The notes: generated by a model from the sequence alone, not told the origin. DNA of 64,000 nucleotides from Sipunculus nudus (GCA_026874595.1 CM049308.1:53703624-53767623); one strand, 5' to 3'. Counted from the first letter of the stretch, positions 36,872-48,174 are shown. Program-made: numbers and translations.

Positions 36872-38595
36872 TTTTATGCCCCCGCCACAAAGTGGCCGGG
36901 GCATATAGTTTTACCCATGTCCGTCATTACGTCCTTCCGTCCTTCCGAAATAAAACAGTTGTACGGACTTTTTTTCGCAATGCCTGCAGATACTGGCCAG
37001 ATTTTTGGTGTGTGGGCAGATAATGACCAGTTACAGATCGAGTTTGAGTTTCGTCCTGGTTAACTCCTTTTGACCGTTTGACGGCTCCTTAACTTAGAAA
37101 ATTTCATGAAAAATAGAAATTTTCATGACAAATACACATGTACGGACTTTTTTTCGCAATGCCTGCAGATATTGGCCTGATTTTTGGTGTGTGGGCAGAT
37201 AATGACCAGTTACAGATCTAGTTTGGGTTTCGTCCCAGTTGACCTACTTTTGACTGTTTTACGGCTCCTTAACTTAGAAAATTTCATGAAAAATATAAAT
37301 TTTCATGACTAATACACATGTACGGACTTTTTTTTCGCAGTGCCTGCAGATATTGGCCTGATTTTTGGTGTGTGGGCAGATAATGACCAGTTACAGATTG
37401 AGTTCGCGTTTCGTCCCAGTTGACCTATTTTTGACCGTTTAACGGCTCCTTAACTAAGAAAATTTCATGAAAAATATAAATTTTCATGACTAATACACAT
37501 GTACAGACTTTTTTTGCAATGCCTGCAGATATTGGCCTGATTTTTGGTGTGTAGGCAGATAATGACCAGTTACAGATCGAGTTCGCATTAAGTCCCCCTT
37601 GACCTACTTTTGACGGTTTTACGGCTCCTTAACTTAGAAAACTCCATGAAAAATATAAATTTTCATGACAAATACACATGTACGGATTTTTTTTCGCAGT
37701 GCCTGCAGATATTGGTCTGATTTTTGGTGTGTGGGCAGATAATGACCACTTACAGATCAAGTTCGCGTTTCGTCCCAATTGACCTACTTTTGACCATTTT
37801 ACGGCGCCTTAACTTAGAAAATTTCATGAAAAATATAAATTTTCATGACAAATACACATGTACTGACTTTTTTTTGCAATACCTGCAGATATTGGCCTCA
37901 TTTTTGGTGTGTGGGCAGATAATCACCAGTTACAGATTGAGTTCATGTTTTGTCCCAGTTGACCTACTTTTGACCGTTTCACGGTGGTCTAACATAGAAA
38001 ATTTCATAAAAAAGTGCACATGTACGGACTTTTTTTCGCAATGCCTGCAGATACAGGTTTGATTTTTGGTGTGTAGGCAGATAATGACCAGTTACAGATC
38101 AAGTTCTTGTTTTGTCTCATTTGACCTACTTTTGACCATTTGACTGCTCCTGAACATAGAAAGTTTCATGAAAAATAGAAGATTTCATAACAAATGCAAA
38201 TGTACCAACTTTTTTTCCTCAATGCCTGCAAATACCACCCTGATTTTTTATGTGTGAGCAGATAATGACAGTTGCAGATCGAGTTTGCGTTTCATCCCCG
38301 TTGACCTACTTTTCATTGTCTTGCGGCTCCTAAACATACAAAATTTCATGAAAGACAGAAATTTTTATGGAAAATGCACATGTATGGACTTTTTTTCACA
38401 GTGCCTGCAGATACTGGCCTGATTTTTGGTGTGTTGCTTGATAATGACCCATAACAGATCGAGTTTGCATTTTGCCCTTGTTGACCTACTTTTGACCATA
38501 TGACCCCTCCTGAACTTAAAATTTTTTTTCAAAATTTACCAAATGTTTCTAATTTGCCCCCGGCGGGGGCATTCGTGTTGTTCCGACACATCTAG
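36872..38595 (+). mobile_element. Helitron-like non-autonomous element with nine 180-bp core repeats
   Basis: It starts TTTTATGCCCCCGCCACAAA with a GCCAC/GTGGC hairpin and a GTCCGTC/GTCCTTCCGTCC stretch. It ends with the hairpin CCCCCGGCGGGGGC and CACATCTAG (CTAG end). The core holds nine units of 180 bp, with TGTACGGAC or its variants at 36960, 37140, 37320, 37500, 37680, 37860, 38021, 38201 and 38381. Each has GCCTGCAGATA, GTGTGGGCAGATAATGACCA and ATTTCATGAAAAATA. Removing it restores the DIRS gag text (ATATGTGT joined to TATTGCC) without a target duplication. Satellite-cored Helitron relatives of this type are known in bivalves (pearl-like elements). It encodes nothing. Confidence 0.85.
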
Positions 38596-40690
38596 TTATT
38601 GCCTCTATCATGGGCCCCTCACAATCAGAGACTTGAGATGTTCTCTTTGCACCAATTGAACCGCCAAACATTTTGTGGCAGCCACGGTGAAGTATTCAGA
38701 GTCCCCCTAAGCCAAGCTTAATGCCATCGAACTTCAGAGGAGGGAGCAGGGACTCACTACGCAGGACCCCACCCTTGTCCAGGAGGAGGTGGCCGTGGAC
38801 CCTGCCAAGACCTCTGTTCATGTCCTGATGGATGTGACTGAGGATCCCCCACCCCTTTCCCCTTCTGCCTCCTCCTGGATTCTCGCCTATTACTCCAGCA
38901 TTCCTGCAAGCCAATATCCTGGCGGTGTTGCAGTCTCTAGGGGTAGGTATACCCCCAGTTGCTGAGTCTTGGGTGAAGAGGAAGGATTCGGGTGAAGGAA
39001 TGCCTCACGATTCTTTTTCCATGACTTCCTCTTGGAAGGCCAAGAAGAAGAAGAAAGTTCCTTCCTCTTCGGTTGGAGAGTTAACCTCGAAGGCGAGTGA
39101 CTCTGTTCCGTAGGCATCTGTGCGACCGAGTGCTGGTTGACAGACGGGCAGATCTATGAATATGGTTAGCTCTGATGCCCAACCAGGGGCCTCCCTGAGC
39201 AATACTACGGCCGTAGATTCTGCTGGTAGCTTTGCTACTACTGAGGGCGGCCGTCTCCTCGATCGAAGAACGGCCGTTTCTCTTCCCCTTGCAGCCCTTT
39301 GTGGACAGCCAGGGGGTGTGTCACCCTCAGCAAGCCGGGCTGGCGGCCTCAGCTGCAGGGAGAGACATGCATGGCCTGCTGGGTGCAGCCAGGCTACCAG
39401 GTGCTATGTCAGCTCACAGGAGCGTGACCGCTACACATGGCCATGATCCGATGGTAAGCAGCGTGTCTATGGCCTCTACTCAATCGAGTAGTGGCTGAGA
39501 TACAATCAAGGGGTCGCTCCGAGACCCTGATTCTTCAGGTGACGGGTAGATGACAGGGGACAGAAAATCTGCCTTCAAGTTGGTGATTCAAGAGATCGCT
39601 AGACTTATGGGTCTACCACCTGTAGTGCAGAAGGTTTCTACAGAATATGGCCGATTCGCGGCTACTCCTGAGAAACCGCTCATTTCCCTCCCCATGGCTG
39701 ATCACCTGGTTAAACACAGTTGTGATATTAATCAGAAGGCGATGACAAAGAAGGAAGTTGGTTGCTAGGAGTCAATATTTCCTTCATTGTCCATCAAGGG
39801 CCGAGCGGCTGTAACATATGCCTCAGCACCCACTGAGAGCTATGTTTCGAAACCGTCAGGAGATGACGAGCATGTAGGCCTCCTTCCTTAGAAGAAGGAC
39901 GTCAGTTCCCATGAAGATGTCTAGGCTTACTTCATGGCAGTCTGCTGGTAACCATCCCATGGGCCAGTTGTCGACGGCGGATCCACCTGACCAATTTGGT
40001 GCAGGATATTCTCATTGAAGCTGAGCTACCAGAGGCTGTGACAGAGAGGGCCCAGACTGCTCAGCTCTGGATGTCCTCCTGTCCACAATTCATAGTGCTG
40101 AGAAGGTTTCAGCCTCTCTTTCAGCACATATGAATTTGACAGCCCTGGAAGCTGATCTACGTCTTATAGATGTCAGCGAGGTCGATGCGGCCGAGCTGAG
40201 ATCTAAGCCGCTTTTTTTGGGCAACACCTTTGGGGGAGTCCCACGATTGTCTGTTCTCCAGATGAGACAGAATGGTAGGGATGAGGCTTTCCTTAGCCAT
40301 GTGGCTAAAGCAAAAGCCCCTGCCTCAAAAGGCACGTAAAAAAAGTCAGCCAAGTTGGCTATGGCTTCTTCGACTGCTTCCCAGCAGCAACAGCAGCAGC
40401 CCTTTTGTCCCTCTGACCCCCCCAAAGTGGGGGGGGCAAGGGCAAGGGCGGATGTGGATGCAATTCCCAAGCCAAATCGTCCTGACTTGGTGGCACTTGG
40501 GTCTGGTGGAGTAGGTACTATGCACCCAGAGGATTTTATAGTACCAACACCAGGACCCATAGGGGGTCGTCTTGCACTGTTCGAAAACAGATGGCAAGAA
40601 CTCGTGACCACAGAAAAGATACTCGTCATGTGGACAAAAGAGGGACTTTGCTCGACGTGGAAAGTGGACAGACCACTGCTCAGACAAGCA
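38596..40690 (+). pseudogene. DIRS gag, remaining part (frameshifted)
   Basis: Fragments in several frames. The best is at 40130-40339: LTALEADLRLIDVSEVDAAE then LFLGNTFGGVPRLSVLQMRQ and GRDEAFLSHVAKAKA, which resembles the C-terminal Gag region preceding RT in DIRS elements. Further fragments at 39550-39768 (LVIQEIARLMGLPP) also fit. Gln/Ala-rich and Lys/Ala-rich low-complexity segments follow. Stops at 39501, 39766 and 40337 show it is dead. Confidence 0.6.
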
Positions 40691-40699
40691 TGATGGCAG

Positions 40700-41485
40700 T
40701 TCCCACTCCCCTCAGACCACGAGAGATTAGAGCATTTGGACAAAGAGATGTCAGATCTTGTGTCCAAACGAGCGATTGAACTGGTTCAGAATCCAAAAGA
40801 AGTCATCCCAAGATTCAAGATGGAATCTGCACTCATGATTCAACGATCAGTTTCGCAGTGCAAGTGGGCCATAAGCATTGATATCAAGGATGCTTATCTT
40901 CACATGCAGATACACCACAGTTCAAGGAAATACCTCAAACTCAGGTATTGCGATCGAGTGTATCAGTTCAGGGTACTGCCATTTAGAGTGGCCACCCGTA
41001 TTATCCGGTCGTTGGCAGCCAATTTTCGATCGAGGAGGATTCATTTCCGCCATTACATCAACGATTGGCTGATAGTAGCAGATTCTCCACAACAGACGGC
41101 GGATCATGCCTCTTACGTGATCAGGCCTTCTCTCCAATTAGGGTGGCTTCCCAATTGGGAGAAGTCGAACCTACTCCCACTCAGAAGTTGGAGTATATAG
41201 GAGTGTTGTACGATCTAGAAGTGGGGGTTGCTGAACCCCCACGCCAGAGGGTAGGGAAAAAATATCTTCTCATCGACAAACTGTTAACGATCAGATCGAC
41301 ATCAGCTTGTCGAATATTATCCCTCATAGGTCTGTTGGTATCCGTCGAAAAGCAAGTCCCGTTCGGGCGTTGCTTCCTTCGCCCGATACAGTGGTGTCTT
41401 GCCCTACAGTGGCACATTTTGACAGACCCACTCGATCGTCCAGTATTATTAGACGATCGGGCAATGGAGACACTCCGATGGTGAC
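40700..41485 (+). pseudogene. DIRS reverse transcriptase, frameshifted, catalytic motif altered
   Basis: The frame at 40736-41200 reads ISIDIKDAYLHMQIHHSSRK, VYQFRVLPFRVATRII, HFRHYINDWLIVADSPQQ and LGWLPNWEKSNLLPL. These are the RT motifs SIDLKDAYFHI, FRVLPFGLATAP, YLDDWLI and LGLxxNxEKS. A frameshift near 41160 moves the family sequence to another frame (LEYIGVLYDLEVG, then the thumb helices to 41484). The catalytic [FY]xDD box is YIND, with the first Asp replaced by Asn, and FGLA is FRVA, so polymerase activity would be lost even without the frameshift. Confidence 0.88.
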
Positions 41486-41534
41486 GCAACCCAGTCAACA
41501 TGGACAGGGGCATGTCACTCAGCGATTACATACT

Positions 41535-41960
41535 GGACAACAAGCTTTTCACTGATGCATCCGAGCTAGCTTGGGGAGCTCATCTGGACAAGATGGAGCT
41601 GTCGCAGAGGTGAACACCTTCAGACAGACAGTTTCACATCAGTGTCCTAGAGCTGAAGGCGGTGACGCGTGCCTACGATCGATGGGCTGATCGATATCCG
41701 AACGGCACCGAGCGGTTGATCTACACGGACAAGACGACGGTCGTAGCGCATATCAACAAGCAGGGAGGGACAAAGTCCCTAGACCTCTGCTTGGAGGCAG
41801 AGGCCTTGATACGATCAATGTGGGCGCACGGACATCTTATCAAGGCCAGACATCTGCCTGGCAAACGCAGCGTTTTGGCAGACGCACTCTCAATGGTACT
41901 GAGTGGAGTGTGTCACCACAAATATTCCAGGCTCTGTGTGGGGTATTCAGGACACTGAAC
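41535..41960 (+). pseudogene. DIRS RNase H-like domain
   Basis: Reads LFTDASELAWGAHLDK, stop, then HISVLELKAVTRAYDRW, LIYTDKTTVVAHINKQGGTK and HLIKARHLPGKRSVLADALS. The order D (FTDAS), E (LELKA), D (YTDKT) and D (LADALS) corresponds to the four catalytic acidic residues of RNase H. A TGA at 41611 and a frameshift near 41900 break the frame. The following ORF (41820-42176) carries the DIRS post-RNase H segment. Confidence 0.82.
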
Positions 41961-42178
41961 ATAGACCATTTTGCAAAGTCCAAAAATACCAAACTGCCCG
42001 CTTATTGCTCACCCCTTCCAGAGGACGGCGCCCTGGCGATGGACTCTATGGCGATCAGTTGGGACGGGATATACGCTGACGCACATCCCCCGACCGGCTT
42101 TCTGACCGAGGTTCTACACAAGGTAGCCCGGTCAAACTGCATGGTGCTTCTCAAAGCTCCCAAGTATCCAACATAGCT

Positions 42179-43290
42179 GTGGTATCCAATTCTTCTCAGT
42201 CTGTTAGTGGACACTCCCAGGGAGCTGCCACTACGATGCAGACTGCTCAAGCAACCAGGTCGAGATATCTTTCACGATTACATAGAGGAACTGTGCCTGC
42301 ATGTGTGGATGCTATCCAGCGATCCTTCCAGGAGGCAGGTTTTCCTAGAGACGTGTCTAGACATTTATCCAGGAAGAACCGACAGTCCTCCACTTGCACT
42401 TATGAAGCCAAGTTGCGAGTATTCATTCGTTGGTGTGACGGAAAGCAAATCGATCTGTTCTCTGCCCCTCTAAACGATTTATATCATTCCTTTGCTACCT
42501 GTTTGCTAGGGTTAAGCTAAAGCCAGCAACAATCGAGGGCTAAAGGGCCATGCTAAATCCGATCTATAGGGCGAGAGGAATACTAGCTGTGCTTGTAGAT
42601 CTTTCCTTTTGTGCCATACTATCAGATTTACTGGCATCATTTAGAACACGATGCCCACGTCAAGCGCCACAGCATCCAGACTGGGACGTTGCGTTCGTTT
42701 GATACACTTTGACACATGCCCCATGGGAGCCTCTGGAGTCAGTCTCCATTAAAAGACTCACACTCAAGACATTTTTTCTTGTGTTGCTGGCTAGCGGCTG
42801 TCGACGGTCAGATGGGCCTGACGGAGCCACTATACTATTTTCTGAGTGTGGCTTCCTCCCAAGACCAGAGCAACCACCATGGGTGATCAAGCCTTCTCTC
42901 CGATCATTATTCTTATCACTCGCCCAGGACGTCGGTCCTGCGGAGTTGGATGCCCTCCTGTGTCCAGTACGAGCAATAAGGATGTATGTTCGTCGTACTA
43001 ATCCTTTCTGTCGTGATGTCACAGACTCTTTATATCTTTTCAGCCTACACGTACCACTAATATCACTAATAGTACTCTGTCTCTTTGGGTGAAATTATTG
43101 GTCCGTTTGGTCTATACCAAGACTGGGGCTGAGTCCTGCGATATTTACCTTATCACGGCACACCAAGTCTGGCACGTCTCTCGCTGCACGTGTGGGGACA
43201 CCTATGGATATGATTGTCCGAGCTGGTATGTGGACAAACCCTTATACATTCATTTCATATTACCTGCGGCTGAGCTACTATCTCAGTCTG
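42179..43290 (+). pseudogene. DIRS tyrosine recombinase, decayed
   Basis: The N-terminal arm is seen at 42250-42520 (STCTYEAKLRVFIRWC). The core is at 42709-43092: EPLESVSIKRLTLKTFFLVL, LLASGCRRSDGPDG (catalytic Arg I) and LLCPVRAIRMYVRRT. Past a frameshift near 43085 the family sequence continues (VKLLVRLVYTKTG, ITAHQVWHVSR). The HQVR box (HxxR) reads HQVW, so the second catalytic Arg is lost. Stops and shifts at 42518, 42546 and 42703 show it is dead. Confidence 0.8.
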
Positions 43291-43396
43291 GGCGCTTTAG
43301 GCTGGGCCCCATCATTGTGGCCCCGGCCACAGTCCCCCCCTCCATAGCATGGTATATGGGCTCGACGGAGCCTCATCTTCCACTGGCTTGATCGCA

Positions 43397-43475
43397 ATGG
43401 GGTCATGAATTACCATTCTGCGCGCTAATCTTGGATCAGCCTGTATTACTGTAGAGGTAAGTATGGCAATAAACC
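43397..43475 (-). repeat. DIRS right inverted terminal repeat
   Basis: Complement of 36233-36302; contains GGGGTCATGAATTACCATTC and ATCAGCCTGTATTACTGT. Confidence 0.75.
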
Positions 43476-43781
43476 ACAAAATTACGTTGAAATTTTGTAA
43501 ATTTTCCAAAGGAAAAGTTGCCAGAAATTGTTGAAAAAAAGTAACAATGTATTTGATCATGACGTCATTTTTATAGCCAATGAGAAGTGGCGCTCAAGTG
43601 TTATTAGACGTGTGTAACATCGAAAATATTATGTGGGGTTATAAGATCGAAAAACACCCATGTCATGTGATGAAAATATATATTCCTTCATCATGGTTCA
43701 AGTTTCGTGAAAGTGAATTTGCCTGGGAAACTTACCTGGAAATAAAATTGGCACAATCAGTATGGTGTGCTTTCGTAACAA

Positions 43782-43937
43782 GCCGAGCTTGACCACCACG
43801 GCAAGGCACACACCTTTTGGCCAAGTATCTTTCTTGGTGACCAGGAAAGAGACTTATACATGACTACTGACAAAACCATGTACAAATCAGAAAGCTGGTT
43901 CAAGACTGCTGTCACAAAAGAAAGCTTCCAATTTTAA
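43782..43937 (+). CDS. Unrecognised coding-like fragment
   Basis: An open frame after a possible acceptor (GTAACAAG at 43774-43781) reads AELDHHGKAHTFWPSIFLGD, then QERDLYMTTDKTMYKSESWF and KTAVTKESFQF before TAA. The composition (Trp, His, Asp-Arg pairs) looks more like real protein than the AT-rich surroundings. I do not recognise the family. It could be an alternative terminal exon of the YR gene, the end of a processed pseudogene, or chance. Confidence 0.25.
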   Translation, partial: AELDHHGKAHTFWPSIFLGDQERDLYMTTDKTMYKSESWFKTAVTKESFQF

Positions 43938-44443
43938 TTTCGCCTAGTGGTGTTTATCGCATTCTTATTCTGTGTGCTACTGAAATGAAGTTTTGTACAC
44001 AGGAGCTGCTTCTGTGTTTTTGTGTACTCGCAGTCTTGATACTTAACTCTAAATCATGCCTTAACTACATGAAAACTTAATTACTGAGGTAAAGCAAGGT
44101 GCATACAATAAACTCTTGTTATAACAAATACAAAAGGATCACCAGGATCACTTGGTTTTGAAAGAAGTTTGTTATAAAAGTCCTTTTTTTAAAATGGAAA
44201 AAGGTGTAGTTGGGACCTGAATTTTTTCCTGGAGTTTGTTATAGCAAGACTTCACTGCTCTATTTTTAGTGATGATCAGAATATTTAGAAAATGATCATT
44301 ACAAGTGTTAATGCTTTGGCTCAGGTGATACACTAGCATAAGTCTACTGTTAAATCAAATGTCCATTCATGTATGTTTACTTGAGCCGGGTAGGCTAAAA
44401 ATTCATTCCATTTAAAATGATCATACATGTCCTGTTTTCACAG

Positions 44444-44676
44444 AATTATATGGATGAAAGGCTCAAAGAGCTTCTCCCAAAGCTAAAAGAGAGTGACCAG
44501 GATTGGGCTGAGGTGGCGTCACTCACTCTGGCAAGACTAATCCTCTTCAATAAGAGGAGGGGTGAGGAGCCTGCAAAACTCAGAATCCAAAGCTTTTTGG
44601 AGAGACCAACATGGCAAAATGCTAACGAAGAACTTATAAATACTTTGCAACCACTGGAACAGGAATTGATGAAAAG
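44444..44676 (+). CDS. Tyrosine recombinase core, exon with catalytic Arg I
   Basis: Acceptor TTTTCACAG, donor GTGAGT; phase 0 in, 2 out. It reads YMDERLKELLPKLKE, then WAEVASLTLARLILFNKRRG and EEPAKLRIQSFL, NANEELINTLQPLEQELMKR. The segment LARLILFNKRRGEEPAKL matches the Arg I box of tyrosine recombinases (hydrophobic helix, N-x-R-R-x-E/S-E-L pattern); the RR pair supplies the first catalytic Arg. It resembles Crypton-type recombinases more than DIRS or phage types. No stop or frameshift. Confidence 0.85.
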
Positions 44677-44956
44677 GTGAGTCAAGTATTATTTCTCGAA
44701 ACTGAATTGAGTCTGTTTCATTTGTTGCAAGTGTGTATATTTTTAAGACTCCATTTCTATGGAAAGCCATCATTCAAGGGACCTTCTTTCTCCTCTTGAC
44801 ATGAAGAAGACTCTGTCTGACCTATACATCATATTTGTTTAATTTGTACTTTAGCAGGAAAACCACTCCAATTAACATGATTAAGCTCTTCTCTGTAGTC
44901 TGTGAGTCTACAAACCATTTTATAACATGTTTTTTTTTCATTTTTGGATATAACAG

Positions 44957-45089
44957 AATGGATATGGTTGAGGTGATCGGTAAAAAGAACAGGAAGGTGG
45001 CCATCTTGCTACCACCGCTATTGAGAGATGCCATACAGATACTGATATCATGGAGGCAGAAGTCCACAAATCCTTATGTTTTTGCCAAG
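44957..45089 (+). CDS. Tyrosine recombinase core, beta-hairpin exon with catalytic Lys
   Basis: Acceptor GATATAACAG, donor GTACTT. Joined to the AG of 44676 it reads (R)MDMVEVIGKKNRKVAILLPP, then LLRDAIQILISWRQKS and NPYVFAK. The 'GKKNRKVAILLP' turn equals the G-K-x-x-R-x-V-P-L hairpin carrying the catalytic Lys. The 'NPYVFAK' ending equals the 'y-F-a-r' strand before the second catalytic box. Intact. Confidence 0.83.
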
Positions 45090-45477
45090 GTACTTTGTGA
45101 TCAACTGATCATGTTTCACATTAAACATTGTTTAATGTATGTGTTATGATGCCTTATCACAATGTTGGTTAATGTCCGACAGTTTGGAAACTAAATATGC
45201 TTGTGTCCACATAATCTGATCAATTTGATGGGTTGAAAAAAACTCAGAAATTCTGAATGAGCAAAAAGCATAATATAAGATAATAATATAATATGGCCAA
45301 ATAAGTGTTACTGTGCATTTGTTTCTGCCCTCAAAAGCATACTGCATTTTTTGAAATGGTTGAAAAATGGCCAATCTTTAAAAATTTGTAGTCATTCTAT
45401 CATCCATTGATCAAGTACCGGTAAACATGTTTTCTGCAACACCAACTGTTGACTTACTGTGAATTAATTTCTCTTAG

Positions 45478-45603
45478 AATTCCAATGATACCCACATGCG
45501 AGGATATGACTGCCTCAAAACAGCCTGTGCCAGAGCTGACCTGAAGATGCCTGGTTTGGTTACAAGTACCAAGCTCCGCAAATACATGGCGACAGTTTCA
45601 CAG
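45478..45603 (+). CDS. Tyrosine recombinase core, exon with Arg II box
   Basis: Acceptor TTCTCTTAG, donor GTCTGG; 42 codons in phase 0. It reads MRGYDCLKTACARADLKMPG then LVTSTKLRKYMATVSQ. TSTKLRK corresponds to the HxLR box: Arg II is present, but the first position is Thr in place of His, as I recall for Crypton-related host proteins. Intact. Confidence 0.83.
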
Positions 45604-45779
45604 GTCTGGACTTATTGTACCACACATCAAACGTCTAGATTTTATTTCAATGAGACAATTTTAATGAATTTCACCATTAATTTTGAAACAAGTGCTTCTG
45701 AAACACATCAAAACGAATTGACTTCACATTTGGTCATGTTGGTGTGTACAATTTGATCAAATCTTAGTTAGCCCCCTAG

Positions 45780-46165
45780 TTAACATTATTAGGAGGTCCT
45801 TATAAATGCTGCGAGCTCTAGTGGTTATTGCGACTCTGTGTCCAACTATCAAAAACAAACAGAACCAGGCATGGTTCTGGTCAACCAGTCATGCATGACT
45901 TGGTGTATAGACTCAATAATTTACTGACATTTCAAACATATTTTAAACATTTTGTGAGATAAATCAGTAATCAATAACAGGTCAAATTTGTGCAAAAATT
46001 TATAATATTTGGTATGACATGAACAAAATGCACAATTACTGATAAATATTGATATTATTACTGTTTAAAAAAGTACCACTATAATCTGAAAATATTGAAT
46101 AACCTACATTCTCGGAAATCATTTTTTTAGCGTGGAATCCAAACACCAAGTCATGTATGACCGAA
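45780..46165. repeat. MITE-like segment with ~20-bp inverted repeats
   Basis: GTCATGCATGACTTGGTGT near 45886 and its near complement ACACCAAGTCATGTATGAC near 46143 face each other across about 250 bp of AT-rich DNA. It is noncoding. Confidence 0.45.
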
Positions 46166-46180
46166 GCACTGTCTAGTTTT

Positions 46181-48174
46181 TAGCTCAGCTGACTATAAGT
46201 CATCTGAGCTATAGTCGTGGTCCTTTGACCGTCATCCATCCGGCCGTTAACAGGGCACATTTTAAAACTGTAAGACCTACGAATCCAAAATTATACATAC
46301 CATTAGATGTTCCCAAAATCTCCTACCATACCGAAAATTGGGTCATTAGGACTTCGTTCCTTTGAGATACTAAGGAAAAACCTCCGTTTTTCATAAAAAA
46401 GCCATTGTTACACTTCAAGGCTGCCTAATACTTAAAACCACTGATCTGTTCTTGGTCATATTTAGTATATTTAGTATTCATATTCTTCCATACATTTTCT
46501 ATGAACATACCAAAAATTAGGTCAGTATGGGGTATTATTTTGAAGTTATGGGCCCAAATATAATGCAATTTTTAAAAAATCAGGAAATATATTAACTCAC
46601 CTAGCGTGAGAATTGCTGAAGCTGGAGACTTTTTTTTTCAGGAATATAACTTTATTTAATCAAGATTCAATGATTTCCCCAAAATTAGATCTAAATTTTG
46701 CAAATTTTTCAAGTTATTAGCATAAATAAAAAATTAATACCTTAAATTTTGTCCAACTTTGGGAATGGCAGGTTTTTTTTCTGTAAGCACTTTTGATTTA
46801 ATTTTCACAGCATATATACATAAGGATTTAATCTTTTAAAATCTGAAATTTCAAAGGAATTGATAGAAAAGAGTAGCTTTTATTCAAGTTTTCATACACC
46901 ATGTCAAGTGTTGTTGACCTCAGGCCTACCTAGTAGAACAGCCATCACTTGCATTATGTAACCCACCCCAGGCAGCTTGCCTCAGGCTCAGCTTGGCCAC
47001 TACTAGTAGGCTTCCCCTCTGCCCTGCACTCCCCCCCCCCCCCCACCAGATGTTGCATTAACTAGATGAATGTTATAATTTTCTGTATTTTATTTTATTC
47101 ATGGCTATGCTACATTTTACTAGTAGATTTTGTATTGTACCACCAGGGTTACTATGATTAAATTTTGTATCCTGTATGTTTATGCAAAGGTGTTGTTTAT
47201 TTCTTCTCTCCACTGAGTATTTGTTTAGGACAATATTCTTCTGGCAACTGCATAAAATTTATAACTGGTAAATAAAGAAATAAATATACAGAGTTACAAA
47301 GGTGTTTTTAAACTCTCATCCTCCCCCCCCCCCCCCCAATCAGGTTAAACAGCTGAGTCCCCATGTAACCCTTCACCACCACACAACACCAGATTTTGAG
47401 TCATCTCTTCTCTATAGTCACACTTAGACTCAGTCACTTCAGATTGTTTTCCTCTATAGGTCACCCTGATGTCCCATCAGTAACTACTTTGCTGAACTCC
47501 AAAGTTTTAGTCTCTCAAGTTGACCACAACCTGCCTATAGTGATCATGGGTGATTTCAATATTGACATTTCTAATATAATATATAACACCAAATTGACAC
47601 AATTATGTCAACTCTTTAATGTCAACAACTAGTCAGAGAACCAACCAATGACCATGGAAATACCATAGATCTTGTCTTTACTAACTGTTTAAATGCTTCA
47701 ATTTCAACATTAGAAAACACATGGTCAGATCACAAGATATTATTAGCAACAATCCCCCATTCTTCAATTCAGATCAAACATGGCAACTTCTCACAGCTTA
47801 ATCTACAATTTCTTCTCTATAGATACTTTTTGAGACATTCTGTTTCCTCTCTAATTCAGCAACAACTGCTTCCCAAACCATATAAGTTTTCTACTTTTCC
47901 ATAAATATTTTGATTTATTAAATGTGTATTTTATACTTGCAAATCTCCACTACCTTCCTCTGCAATTTACAACATCTGGTCATTCCCATTGCAATATTTT
48001 AGAAACACATTCATGTTCATATTTAAAATACTGATAACTATTCCGCTCAACTATATAATTAATACAAAAAATTACATCTGTCAAAATGCAATCTTACAGA
48101 CCTACATACAACAATAGTGACACAATTGTATCTGTCTCATTCAGCTGAGCGCGGTGACCCATGGGTCCCTTGTT
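46181..48174 (+). mobile_element. Family-1 Helentron-like element E with endonuclease remnant
   Basis: It starts TAGCTCAGCTGACTATAAGT and ends TCAGCTGAGC at 48141, palindrome GACCCATGGGTC and CCTTGTT at 48174. It has one module of the type seen in copies D and F, C tracts at 47031 and 47323, then a decayed endonuclease ORF before the 3' end. The inverted AGCTCAGCTGA ends and near-terminal hairpin fit non-autonomous Helentrons. Confidence 0.75.
47440..47800 (+). pseudogene. Endonuclease (EEP fold) fragment of a Helentron-like element
   Basis: The first frame gives NLPIVIMGDFNIDISN followed by LTQLCQLFNVNN and a stop. One frame over, from 47632, it continues REPTNDHGNTIDLVFTN, ISTLENTWSDHKILLATIP. 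MGDFN, the TNDHGNTIDLVF block and the SDH triad are the standard catalytic motifs of AP-endonuclease-like domains. One frameshift makes it a pseudogene. Compare the more worn copy at 26985-27235. Confidence 0.75.

Larger units (their letters stand above)
36233..43475 (+). mobile_element. Decayed DIRS-type retrotransposon inside the YR gene intron
   Basis: Inverted terminal repeats are visible: 36233-36302 (GTTTATTCCATA, ACAGGCTGAT, AGAATGATAATCCATGACCC) and their complement at 43397-43475. Between them on the plus strand are remains of gag, reverse transcriptase, RNase H and a tyrosine recombinase, in the order expected for DIRS elements, which integrate with a recombinase instead of an integrase. 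All ORFs have frameshifts or stops. Removing the 1.72-kb Helitron-like insert leaves about 5.5 kb, a usual DIRS length. Internal complementary regions typical of DIRS were not verified. Confidence 0.85.

Noticed and set aside
40090-40767. 225-codon minus-strand ORF
   Set aside because: Antisense shadow of the DIRS gag/RT junction; the plus-strand fragments have family motifs, and the minus frame is low-complexity Ser/Ala/Cys.
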